This document shows, piece by piece, positions 1 to 7,238 of a DNA stretch of 38,891 nt (its first letter is position 1; the number at the start of each line of letters is the position of its first letter). The notes under the pieces are model-generated. The model did no database searches. It was not told the DNA's origin and saw nothing but the letters and a program-made list of their open reading frames with translations. The position numbers and the translations under genes are program-made. Source of the DNA: Lachnospiraceae bacterium (GTDB lineage Bacteria; Bacillota; Clostridia; Lachnospirales; Lachnospiraceae); contig JAKSSA010000018.1 of assembly GCA_024403335.1 (NCBI GenBank), positions 1 through 38,891 of the forward strand, in the 5' to 3' direction.

Positions 1-51
1 CAGGCGGATTCGGGACTTTAACCCGTTAGAAACGTGCGCCGCTAGGCGCAC
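1..51 (-). mobile_element. Probable 5' end of a group II intron (truncated by window edge)
   Basis: Read on the minus strand from position 51, the sequence begins GTGCGCC, the typical 5' boundary of bacterial group II introns. GTGCGCC (51-45) and GGCGCAC (40-34) form a perfect 7-bp hairpin with a TAGC loop. A second small hairpin, CGGG-TTAAAGT-CCCG, follows, resembling the gggt-aaagtccc element near the start of domain I in many such introns. The boundary lies 7 nt beyond the stem of the mutase terminator, and class C group II introns are known to insert just behind intrinsic terminators. Only 51 nt are visible, so no reverse transcriptase or domain V can be checked. It could instead be a short structured intergenic element. 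Confidence 0.4.
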
Positions 52-58
52 TAAGTAA

Positions 59-100
59 AGGGACAGCTGATTTTTCATAGTGAAAAACCTTGCTGTCCCT
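59..100 (-). terminator. Intrinsic terminator after the phosphohexomutase gene
   Basis: A 9-bp outer stem (AGGGACAGC at 59-67 with GCTGTCCCT at 92-100) encloses a second 7-bp stem (TTTTTCA 71-77 with TGAAAAA 81-87). On the minus strand the hairpin is followed by TTACTTA and then the putative intron start. It lies about 25 bp past the mutase stop codon and closes the carbohydrate operon. The downstream T-tract is short and interrupted, possibly because the intron inserted there. Confidence 0.75.
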
Positions 101-126
101 GTAGCTTTTATAATTGTGTCAAATGC

Positions 127-1851
127 TTACTTAACCAAAGACATCAATTCTTCTGTAAGCTTTGCCTGAATGTCCTTTGCTGCTTCAAGTGTATTACCCT
201 TAACACCAATATAGAACTTAATCTTTGGCTCTGTACCTGAAGGACGAACACATACCCACGCATCCTGCTCTAAATCAAAATAAAGAACATTTGACTTAGG
301 AAGGCCTGTTTCTTTAGTAGCACCACTTGCTAAATCTGTAATTACATTCTTGTCATAGTCTCTCAAAGCTTTAACTTTAAGACCTGCTAATTCCTTAGGA
401 GGATTCTGTCTCAAACCATCAATAATTGAAGCAATCTTTGCCTGGCCATCAGCACCCTTAAGTGTCAAGGTCTCAAGTCCTTCAATGAAATAACCATATT
501 TCTCATAAAGAGAAAGCATGAAATCATAAAGAGTCATGTTCTTTGTGTAAAGATATGCTGCTACTTCGCAAAGTGCCATAACTGCAACGATAGCATCCTT
601 GTCGCGTGCATGAGTACCAACCAAGCAGCCGTAGCTTTCCTCAAAACCGAACTCATACTGTCCCTTGCCGCGTTCTTCAAACCACTTAATCTGCTCACCA
701 ATATATTTAAAGCCTGTAAGTACTTCAATAAGATTTACGCCATAATTCTCTGTTACCTTGTCAGCCATATTAGTTGAAACAATAGTCTTAACTACAGCTG
801 AATCCTCGCGAAGCTTACCCTGAGCTTTTCTCTGTGAAAGTAAATATTCCATGATGCAGATACCTGACATGTTACCTGTAAATGAAACATATTCTCCTGT
901 TCTTGAATCCTTTGCAAATACACCAAGTCTGTCTGCATCAGGGTCTGTTGCCAAAACCAAATCAGCATCAACTTCCTTTGCAAGCTTAAGTGCAAGTGTA
1001 AATGCCTTCTTATCTTCAGGATTAGGATATGAAACTGTAGGGAAGTTACCGTCAGGAAGCTCCTGTTCCTTAACAACATATACATTTTCAAAACCGATTT
1101 CCTTAAGAATTCGTCTTGCAGGAATATTACCTGTACCATGTAAAGGAGTGTAAACAACCTTCATTGACTTGCCAACTTCCTTTACCATTTCAGGATTAAC
1201 AACGAGTTTTTTAAGCTCAGCAATATAAGTATCATCAATTTCCTTGCCAACAATTGTAAGGAGTCCCTTATTTAAAGCTGTTTCCTTGTCCATTGTCAAA
1301 ACCTTGGCAAAATCAGTAATCTTATTTACTTCTTCAATAATCTGCTTGTCTTTAGGTGCTGTAACCTGAGCGCCATCTTCCCAATAAACCTTATATCCGT
1401 TATATTCCGGAGGATTGTGGCTTGCTGTAACAACAATACCTGAAATACATCCAAGCTTTCTTACAGTATAAGACAAAACAGGGGTAGGTCTTAAAGATTC
1501 AAAAAGATAGGTTTTAATGCCATTAGCGCAAAGGCACAATGCAGCACAAAGTGCAAATTCAGGTGACATACGTCTTGAATCATATGCAATTGCAACACCC
1601 TTTGAAGCACCATTTTCCTTTAAAATGAAATTAGCAAGTCCCTGTGTTGCCTTACCAACAGTATAATAATTCATTCTGTTAGTTCCTGCACCAATAACAC
1701 CTCTTAAACCACCTGTACCAAATTCCAAAGTCTTGTAAAAACGGTCTTTAATCTCTTCTTCATTGCCTTCTACAGCCTTTAATTCAGCCTTTGTAGCTTC
1801 ATCAAAGAAAGGATTGGTAAGCCACTCATTATAAGTTTCGTTGTAGTTCAT
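127..1851 (-). CDS. pgcA: Alpha-phosphoglucomutase/phosphomannomutase
   Basis: A 574-residue cytoplasmic alpha-D-phosphohexomutase that interconverts hexose 1- and 6-phosphates. The phosphoserine loop TASHNPPEYNGYKVYW has its active serine at about residue 144, the metal-binding loop reads DPDADRLG, the sugar-specificity loop GFEESYG, and the C-terminal phosphate-binding loop RPSGTEPKIKFY. Length and N-terminal sequence (FGTGGLRGVIGAGTNRMN) match Bacillus subtilis PgcA closely. The start has a good Shine-Dalgarno (GGAGGAAAAT before ATG). It is the last gene of the locus, 12 bp behind the epimerase. In this context it probably converts mannose 1-phosphate and/or glucose 1-phosphate from the phosphorylase into the 6-phosphate. 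Which epimer it prefers cannot be read from the sequence. Confidence 0.93.
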   Translation of the reverse strand: MNYNETYNEWLTNPFFDEATKAELKAVEGNEEEIKDRFYKTLEFGTGGLRGVIGAGTNRMNYYTVGKATQGLANFILKENGASKGVAIAYDSRRMSPEFALCAALCLCANGIKTYLFESLRPTPVLSYTVRKLGCISGIVVTASHNPPEYNGYKVYWEDGAQVTAPKDKQIIEEVNKITDFAKVLTMDKETALNKGLLTIVGKEIDDTYIAELKKLVVNPEMVKEVGKSMKVVYTPLHGTGNIPARRILKEIGFENVYVVKEQELPDGNFPTVSYPNPEDKKAFTLALKLAKEVDADLVLATDPDADRLGVFAKDSRTGEYVSFTGNMSGICIMEYLLSQRKAQGKLREDSAVVKTIVSTNMADKVTENYGVNLIEVLTGFKYIGEQIKWFEERGKGQYEFGFEESYGCLVGTHARDKDAIVAVMALCEVAAYLYTKNMTLYDFMLSLYEKYGYFIEGLETLTLKGADGQAKIASIIDGLRQNPPKELAGLKVKALRDYDKNVITDLASGATKETGLPKSNVLYFDLEQDAWVCVRPSGTEPKIKFYIGVKGNTLEAAKDIQAKLTEELMSLVK

Positions 1852-1863
1852 ATTTTCCTCCGA

Positions 1864-3183
1864 TTATTGTATTTTCATTAATTCAAAGCACATGCGACCA
1901 TTATGGTAAGGACATTTCCATGGTTCAGTAATAGGCTTACCCTCAACAGGTAATAAATTCTCATCAAGCTTCCAGAACCATTCACTGCCTTCCCTTTTGT
2001 CTGTTAATGTATTAAGAATAAAGTTCAAAATATCCTGTGCAGCAAGTAAATACTTCATCTCGCCAATTCTTGCAAAACCATTTACAAAGCCAAGCACTGC
2101 TTCTGATTGCACCCACCAGATTCGGTCAGTATTGACAACGCCCTTATCGCATTCATTAAGCAGGGAATGATTTACATATGCCAAATCATAAATCTTTTCC
2201 GTCAAATGATTACATATTTCATACAAATTGTCAATTAAATTTCTCCTATCTTCGACCGATTTTTCCCCATTTATTGCTATTCTTTCGTACATGCTTTTCT
2301 CAAGATCAAAGTAAGAAACAATATCAAGACTGCGGCCTAAAAGCCATGCTGTTTCAATGTCATGCCCATAAGAATGTAAGTCTATTATTGGGTTAAAGAA
2401 TTTATCGAAGAAAACCTCCTGCCTTTTAAGCAAAGGATTGTATATTTTTAAAGCAACAGTATCAAAGACCTTATACAAAGCCTCTGTTAATGTTTTAATC
2501 ACTTCTTTTAAGGGAAAAGCTTTAGCTTCAATTTCACTTTCATACAAACAGCACACTCTGTACATTTCAGTATATGCTTCCAAAACATGTAAAAGTGTAT
2601 TCATGGTTTTCTCTGCTTCTACACCATTTTCTGAAAGCTTTTCATTCGATGCTGGCACAAAATCAACAGAAAATGCCTCTAAATAACCAATATCATCCTT
2701 CATTTTGCCTTCGATAACATCAACTAAGGACTTAGCAATGAACAGAGCCTCAATATCTTTTGTCACCTCATAATAAGAAGATAAGGCATATACCGAAAAA
2801 GCCTGATTATAAGTATGCTTTGTTGTATCACATGGCTTTCCATCATATGTTATTGACCAGTACACACCACCATTGTCCTTATCAAGACAACTTGATTTCA
2901 AAAAGGAATATGCGTGCTTTGCATTTTCAAGTAAGGCTTCTTCTTTGAGCTGTTTATAAGCATTTGCATAGAACCAGAGAATTCGGGAATTAAGAATACA
3001 TCCCTTTTCATATTCCTTATCTACCTTTAAATCGTAGCCAACATATCCATAAAATCCGCCATTTTCATCATCCTTAAGCTTGTTCCAGTATGGTATTATA
3101 ACCTCTTTAAGATGTGCCAAAGCAGTCGATTGCATATTGGCAACCACTTGATTTTTTCCATCAGCATTAATCGAAAATTCCAT
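1864..3183 (-). CDS. AGE-family cellobiose/mannobiose 2-epimerase
   Basis: A 439-residue (alpha/alpha)6-barrel protein of the N-acylglucosamine 2-epimerase family. Residues expected for cellobiose 2-epimerases are present: His199 in NTLLHVLEAYTEMYR, His274/Glu277/Trp280 in YGHDIETAW, the WWVQSEA motif near 356-362, and His427 in PYHNGRM. The spacing of the His, Glu and Trp in the second motif matches the Ruminococcus albus enzyme. The protein is some 50 residues longer than that enzyme. No signal peptide is seen, so it acts in the cytoplasm. Next to a GH130 phosphorylase the likely reaction is beta-1,4-mannobiose to 4-O-beta-mannosyl-glucose; cellobiose is the other candidate. The Shine-Dalgarno AGGGAG precedes the ATG. 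Confidence 0.87.
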   Translation of the reverse strand: MEFSINADGKNQVVANMQSTALAHLKEVIIPYWNKLKDDENGGFYGYVGYDLKVDKEYEKGCILNSRILWFYANAYKQLKEEALLENAKHAYSFLKSSCLDKDNGGVYWSITYDGKPCDTTKHTYNQAFSVYALSSYYEVTKDIEALFIAKSLVDVIEGKMKDDIGYLEAFSVDFVPASNEKLSENGVEAEKTMNTLLHVLEAYTEMYRVCCLYESEIEAKAFPLKEVIKTLTEALYKVFDTVALKIYNPLLKRQEVFFDKFFNPIIDLHSYGHDIETAWLLGRSLDIVSYFDLEKSMYERIAINGEKSVEDRRNLIDNLYEICNHLTEKIYDLAYVNHSLLNECDKGVVNTDRIWWVQSEAVLGFVNGFARIGEMKYLLAAQDILNFILNTLTDKREGSEWFWKLDENLLPVEGKPITEPWKCPYHNGRMCFELMKIQ

Positions 3184-3216
3184 AATAACTCCCTTTAAAC
3201 CTCTAATGAATATGCT

Positions 3217-3408
3217 TTACTTAAACAATGTACAGCCCGATTCACGAAGCTTTGCTATTCTTTCGTATATAATTTCCTGAGAGCACTTAAAATATGCACT
3301 TAAGCAGGGTATGCAAAGATAATCCGTAGCACCTCTGTTTACAAGTTTACGGTATATTGCTATTTCATCAGATTTAAGTTCAACATTACACTGTTTGCAT
3401 TTAGCCAT
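3217..3408 (-). CDS. Small zinc-ribbon protein, function unknown
   Basis: A 63-residue protein with two CxxC pairs (Cys4/Cys7 and Cys32/Cys35) that could bind one zinc ion, followed by a charged helical tail ending GCTLFK. Its ATG lies 2 bp after the alpha-galactosidase TGA, and the end of that gene (AAGGAC) serves as a weak ribosome-binding site, so translation is probably coupled. I recall similar short uncharacterised clostridial proteins but cannot name a family with certainty. It has no catalytic motif or membrane segment. A regulatory or nucleic-acid-binding role is only a guess. Confidence 0.72.
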   Translation of the reverse strand: MAKCKQCNVELKSDEIAIYRKLVNRGATDYLCIPCLSAYFKCSQEIIYERIAKLRESGCTLFK

Positions 3409-3410
3409 AA

Positions 3411-4538
3411 TCAGTCCTTTACAAGATATCCTCTAAGCATCTTGCAGCAGTGAGGTTCTAACTCACATCTGTAGTGTTCCTTGTATACACCCATATCTTC
3501 GTGTGCCCAAAGATCTCTTAGCTTAAGTCCGTAACCGCTGGCTACAGGTATTCCCAAATCCCAGAACTCAATTGAAGCTTCGCCCTTATTTTCACCTAAA
3601 TTAAACATACCAATTGCAATGCTTCCATCATGCATCATTCTTGCATACATTTTAACATTAGGATTATTCCACTGATTCATTGAGAAAGCGCCTCTGCCTT
3701 CTATATCCTGATTTACTGCGATTACTTCCTTATTGGTGAGAATTTCTTTTGTAACCTCATCCATGTTTCTTATATCACAGCCGATCATTAACGGAGAGCC
3801 GAATATTGACCACATGGAAAAATGAGTTCTGTATTCTTCATCGCTGCAGCCACCCAATGCAACATTTCCCTTGCCATGCATACCTACAACAAGCATGTCT
3901 ATATCGTTATAACAACCAGGTCCCTGTAATGAAGCCTTATGTTCCTGGCTTAAGAAAAGGTTCTTAACTGACTCCCAGTTATCCTGGATATCACCTGTGG
4001 AACGATACATATGTGTTCCTGATTCTCTCGCCCATTTATCTGTCTCATCAGAACCCCAGCTGCAAGCAGAGAAAAGGATATCTCTTCCGGTGTTTCTTAA
4101 AGCAAGTGACATTCTCTTGTAAAGCAGATGTCCGGGAATTCCGTAGGGTTTGTAGCAATAATCATATTTCAAATAATCAACTCCCCACTCTGCAAACTGC
4201 TTTGCATCACTAAATTCATGTTCAAAGCTTGAAGGATGTCCTCCACAGGTCATTGAGCCACAGCATGAATACATACCAAACTTAAGGCCTTTTGAATGCA
4301 CATAGTCAGATACGCTTTTTATTCCATTAGGGAACTTATATTTATCAGGAACTAAAAGACCATTTGCATCTCTTTCCTTTTCAGACCAACAGTCATCAAT
4401 AACGAGATAATTATAGCCTGCATCAAGTAATCCCAAATCACTCCAGATATCAGCTGTACCTTTAATCAATTCCTCGTTAATCTGCCATCCAAAGGTATTC
4501 CATGAATTCCAACCCATAGGCGGTGTTTGTGCCAACAT
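3411..4538 (-). CDS. GH27 alpha-galactosidase (cytoplasmic)
   Basis: A 375-residue glycoside hydrolase family 27 enzyme that removes terminal alpha-linked galactose. It opens with the family signature TPPMGWNSWNTFG, followed by YLVIDDCW and GLKFGMYSCCGSMTCGGHP. The nucleophile is Asp126 in YLKYDYCY and the acid/base is Asp214 in GCYNDIDMLVVG. The last motif reads CYNDID where most family members have HWNDPD, a mild divergence beside the catalytic site. There is no signal peptide, so it acts on imported oligosaccharides, probably removing galactosyl branches from manno-oligosaccharides. It starts behind a strong GAAGGAGG. The upstream gap contains the GH130 terminator, so it may have its own promoter or depend on read-through. 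Confidence 0.92.
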   Translation of the reverse strand: MLAQTPPMGWNSWNTFGWQINEELIKGTADIWSDLGLLDAGYNYLVIDDCWSEKERDANGLLVPDKYKFPNGIKSVSDYVHSKGLKFGMYSCCGSMTCGGHPSSFEHEFSDAKQFAEWGVDYLKYDYCYKPYGIPGHLLYKRMSLALRNTGRDILFSACSWGSDETDKWARESGTHMYRSTGDIQDNWESVKNLFLSQEHKASLQGPGCYNDIDMLVVGMHGKGNVALGGCSDEEYRTHFSMWSIFGSPLMIGCDIRNMDEVTKEILTNKEVIAVNQDIEGRGAFSMNQWNNPNVKMYARMMHDGSIAIGMFNLGENKGEASIEFWDLGIPVASGYGLKLRDLWAHEDMGVYKEHYRCELEPHCCKMLRGYLVKD

Positions 4539-4550
4539 ATTTCCTCCTTC

Positions 4551-4565
4551 AAACGCTTTGCGTTT
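4551..4565. promoter_or_regulatory. 15-bp palindrome just upstream of the GH27 ribosome-binding site
   Basis: AAACGC-TTT-GCGTTT is a perfect inverted repeat with 6-bp arms, ending about 13 bp from the GH27 start codon, directly before the GAAGGAGG. It could be an operator or a small mRNA hairpin that modulates access to the ribosome-binding site. It does not fit the catabolite-repression cre consensus well. No convincing sigma-A promoter was found in this gap. Confidence 0.35.
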
Positions 4566-4624
4566 CTTATCATAAAAAATATATAAATGTTATTATTTTC
4601 AAATTCAGATATTTATAAAAAATC

Positions 4625-4655
4625 AACTCCCATGATTAGTCCAATCACAGGAGTT
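4625..4655 (-). terminator. Intrinsic terminator after the GH130 gene
   Basis: On the minus strand AACTCC pairs with GGAGTT (4650-4655 with 4625-4630). An inner 5-bp stem (TGATT/AATCA) is separated from it by a 2-by-2 internal loop, and the hairpin is followed by GATTTTTTAT. It starts only a few bases after the GH130 stop codon. It divides GH130 from the alpha-galactosidase, epimerase and mutase genes. Confidence 0.75.
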
Positions 4656-4660
4656 TGTAA

Positions 4661-5683
4661 TTAGATTAAACCAATCTCGCCATCTTCTCCGCTTAAAGCA
4701 GAATCATTCTTAACGAAATCAATAAGTTCATCAACTGTGGTAAAAGCAAGACCTACATAGGTATCAGCTGCACCATAATAAATAGCAAGCTTACCTGTTT
4801 CTGCATCACATAATGCAGCACAAGGGAAACATACATTATCTACAAAACCTGTTGTTTCGTAGGGTTTCTCAGGTGTGAGAATATAATTATTAGAACGATA
4901 CTTAACGATTGAAGGATTATCAATGTCAAGAATTGCTGCGCCCATTGAATATACATAGCCGTTGCAAGTTCCTGTAACGCCATGATAAATCAACAACCAG
5001 CCTTCACTTGTCTCAATAGGTGTAGCGCCTGCACCTATCTTTAATGACTGCCACCACTGATTATATCCGCGTGACATAACATGACGATGCTTTCCCCAGA
5101 ATACCATATCAGGGCTCTGGCTTAAGAAAATATCACCAAAAGGAGTATGGCCACTATCGCTTGGACGTGAAAGCAAAGTGAAAAGACCATTAATCTTTCT
5201 TGGGAACAATACACCATTTCTGTTGAAAGGAATAAACGGATTTTCAAGACGGATAAATTCCTTGAAATCCTTTGTCTTAGCCATACCTAAAGCTGCGCCA
5301 TAAAAATCGGTGCACCATACTATATAATATGTATCCTCAATCAAAATAAGTCGAGGATCATAAGCATAGCGAGGCATAAAAGGCTTGCCATTTTCATCCT
5401 TGAAAGGAATTGGTTCCTTTTCAAAATCCCAATGGATGGCATCCTTTGAATATCCAAGGTAAAGATAAGGAACACCTGTGGTTAATTCAGCTCTGAATAC
5501 ACCAATATATTCTCCCTTATAAGGAACTACTGCTGAGTTAAAAATACGAGCTACCTTATCAAGAGGATTTCTGTCAATAATAGGATTCTCTGAATATCTC
5601 CATACAGGACCTTTTGCATCAGCTGGTCTGTCCTGCCAGGGAATATTCGGAAGATTATCACCTAAAATCTTATACTTTGTCAT
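4661..5683 (-). CDS. GH130 beta-mannoside phosphorylase
   Basis: A 340-residue five-bladed-propeller enzyme of glycoside hydrolase family 130. It cleaves beta-mannosidic bonds with inorganic phosphate to give alpha-mannose 1-phosphate. The catalytic aspartate is Asp109 in RYAYDPRLI; further family features are NPIIDRNP, ARIFNSAVVPYKGEYIGVFR, GAGATPIETSEGWLLIYHGV and YYGAADTYVGLA. The length suits subfamily 2 (manno-oligosaccharide phosphorylases, about 330-340 residues) better than subfamily 1 (mannosylglucose phosphorylases, about 390), but this is inference from size. It has no signal peptide. Its AGGAGG lies directly against the T-tract of the preceding terminator, and its own terminator follows, so it forms a semi-independent transcription unit. 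Confidence 0.9.
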   Translation of the reverse strand: MTKYKILGDNLPNIPWQDRPADAKGPVWRYSENPIIDRNPLDKVARIFNSAVVPYKGEYIGVFRAELTTGVPYLYLGYSKDAIHWDFEKEPIPFKDENGKPFMPRYAYDPRLILIEDTYYIVWCTDFYGAALGMAKTKDFKEFIRLENPFIPFNRNGVLFPRKINGLFTLLSRPSDSGHTPFGDIFLSQSPDMVFWGKHRHVMSRGYNQWWQSLKIGAGATPIETSEGWLLIYHGVTGTCNGYVYSMGAAILDIDNPSIVKYRSNNYILTPEKPYETTGFVDNVCFPCAALCDAETGKLAIYYGAADTYVGLAFTTVDELIDFVKNDSALSGEDGEIGLI

Positions 5684-5702
5684 TAATGACCTCCTAAAAA
5701 AA

Positions 5703-5733
5703 CGAGAGTCTCTGCTCGATGCAAAGACTCTCG
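5703..5733 (-). terminator. Intercistronic terminator/attenuator between binding protein and GH130
   Basis: A perfect 9-bp stem (CGAGAGTCT 5703-5711 with AGACTCTCG 5725-5733) with a 13-nt loop is followed on the minus strand by seven Ts and then at once by the GH130 ribosome-binding site AGGAGG. It can stop a fraction of transcripts so that the upstream transport proteins are made in excess over the catabolic enzymes. It could also be controlled. Confidence 0.82.
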
Positions 5734-5770
5734 AGTCTGTCAGTTAATAATTACTTTCCATGAAAGCAAA

Positions 5771-7225
5771 TTACTTCATGTACTTGTCAAGATAATCCTG
5801 AACTACAGTAGCCTGTTCTTCAACTACCTGAGCAGCTGTACGAACATTATCAGGGTTAGATGTAACAACAGCATATGAACCGTTGAAACCTGTTACAGTC
5901 TGCCACAAATCAAATGTAGGAGCTGTCTGTCCCATGTACATAAGGTACTTGAAGTTTCTTTCTGTTTCCATCATGTTCTCAGCCCATTCAGTATCATCAC
6001 GAAGTGATGTATCGCCCTGGAACCAGTTAGAATAATCATAGAATACAGCGAATACAAGTTCAGGTCTTTCTGTTCCGATAGGAATAAAGTTCCAGTTACC
6101 GGCAACCATGATCTGTGAGTTAGTATCCTTATTTCCATGAGGTCCTACAGGCCAAGGAACCATACCGATTTCAAAGCCTAAGTCTGATGAAAGGTGATCC
6201 TGCTCAATCCAGTGAGCTGCATTCCAGAAAGCAGCCTTACCTTCACGATATACATAAGTGTTGATATCCCAGTCATCATCATTCCAAGGATTAACAGTCT
6301 TATCAATCTGATAAAGGTTATACATAAAGTCAAGTACTTCGATTGTCTTAGCATCTGAAAGTGTTTCCTTAGGACCAGCTGCAATTGAAGCTGCATTTGA
6401 CATCAAAAGGTTGTTGCAAAGAGTTGTATGCCAGAAAGCACCGCCATATACATCAGTAACACCATCAGCATCTGTATCCTTTGTAAGCTTCTTCAAATAT
6501 TCGCGGAAAACATCCCATGTCCATTCGCCTCTGTCCCAAAGATCCTGAGGATTTTCAAGACCTGCTTCTTCAATCATATCCATGTTGAAGCCAAGAGGAT
6601 AAGCTGCAAGGTCGATTGCTGCGCCTGTGAAGAGATAGCTCTTGTCAGAACCGGCAATCTTTAAGTTCTTCATAACAAGCTGATCGTTGAATACGTCATG
6701 TTCTTCTGAAAGAATATCTTCCAAAGCAATAGCATAGCCGTTCAAAACTGCAGGAACACCGAACTGTAAGTCTGCTTCATACAAATCCATATCAGGTGTA
6801 CCAGCAAGAATTGAGTTAGAAATTGATTCCATGATACCAGCCCATGTAAGGTTTACATATTCAATACGAACATTGTACTTCTTCTCTACTGCTCTTACAT
6901 TATCAAGCTGAAGCTTTTCCTGTTCATTACCCTGAGCATTAGGGTTATCAAATACATCATTGTGTGTACTGTCATAGTAATGTGTATACCATGTACCAAT
7001 CTTGATTGTTCTTAAGTAATCACTGGGTGCTACTGTATCAGTAACAACATCCTGTGCATTTACGATATCGCCATTATCGATAACAATGGGACCTGAAGCT
7101 GCATCTCCGTTAGGAAGAGGGGTAAGAGGAACATTGTTTATAACCTCATCACCACAACCTGCTAATGAAAGAACCAAGCAAGCTGCAAGAAGCATTGCAC
7201 ATAACTTCTTAATATTTTTCTTCAT
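5771..7225 (-). CDS. ABC sugar transporter solute-binding lipoprotein
   Basis: A 484-residue extracellular solute-binding protein. It has a lysine-rich N-terminus, a hydrophobic stretch and a lipobox LAGC with Cys24 as the lipidation site, so it should be tethered to the outer face of the membrane. The mature part is aromatic and aspartate rich (for example DLWDRGEWTWDVFREYLKKL), typical of oligosaccharide-binding proteins of the SBP_bac_1 type. It follows the second MalF/MalG pair and the repeat-domain lipoprotein, and is probably the binding protein for that pair. The GGAGG before the ATG is strong. The ligand is inferred from the downstream enzymes to be a beta-manno-oligosaccharide. Confidence 0.88.
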   Translation of the reverse strand: MKKNIKKLCAMLLAACLVLSLAGCGDEVINNVPLTPLPNGDAASGPIVIDNGDIVNAQDVVTDTVAPSDYLRTIKIGTWYTHYYDSTHNDVFDNPNAQGNEQEKLQLDNVRAVEKKYNVRIEYVNLTWAGIMESISNSILAGTPDMDLYEADLQFGVPAVLNGYAIALEDILSEEHDVFNDQLVMKNLKIAGSDKSYLFTGAAIDLAAYPLGFNMDMIEEAGLENPQDLWDRGEWTWDVFREYLKKLTKDTDADGVTDVYGGAFWHTTLCNNLLMSNAASIAAGPKETLSDAKTIEVLDFMYNLYQIDKTVNPWNDDDWDINTYVYREGKAAFWNAAHWIEQDHLSSDLGFEIGMVPWPVGPHGNKDTNSQIMVAGNWNFIPIGTERPELVFAVFYDYSNWFQGDTSLRDDTEWAENMMETERNFKYLMYMGQTAPTFDLWQTVTGFNGSYAVVTSNPDNVRTAAQVVEEQATVVQDYLDKYMK

Positions 7226-7238
7226 TTTTGCCTCCGAA

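Noticed and set aside
1-51. Possible tRNA 3' part
   Set aside because: The hairpins lack a GTTCGAAT-type T-loop and a CCA-type acceptor pairing; the group II intron reading fits better.
4551-4565. Catabolite-repression cre site at the GH27 palindrome
   Set aside because: The centre CGCTTTGCG does not match the cre consensus core; kept only as an unassigned palindrome.
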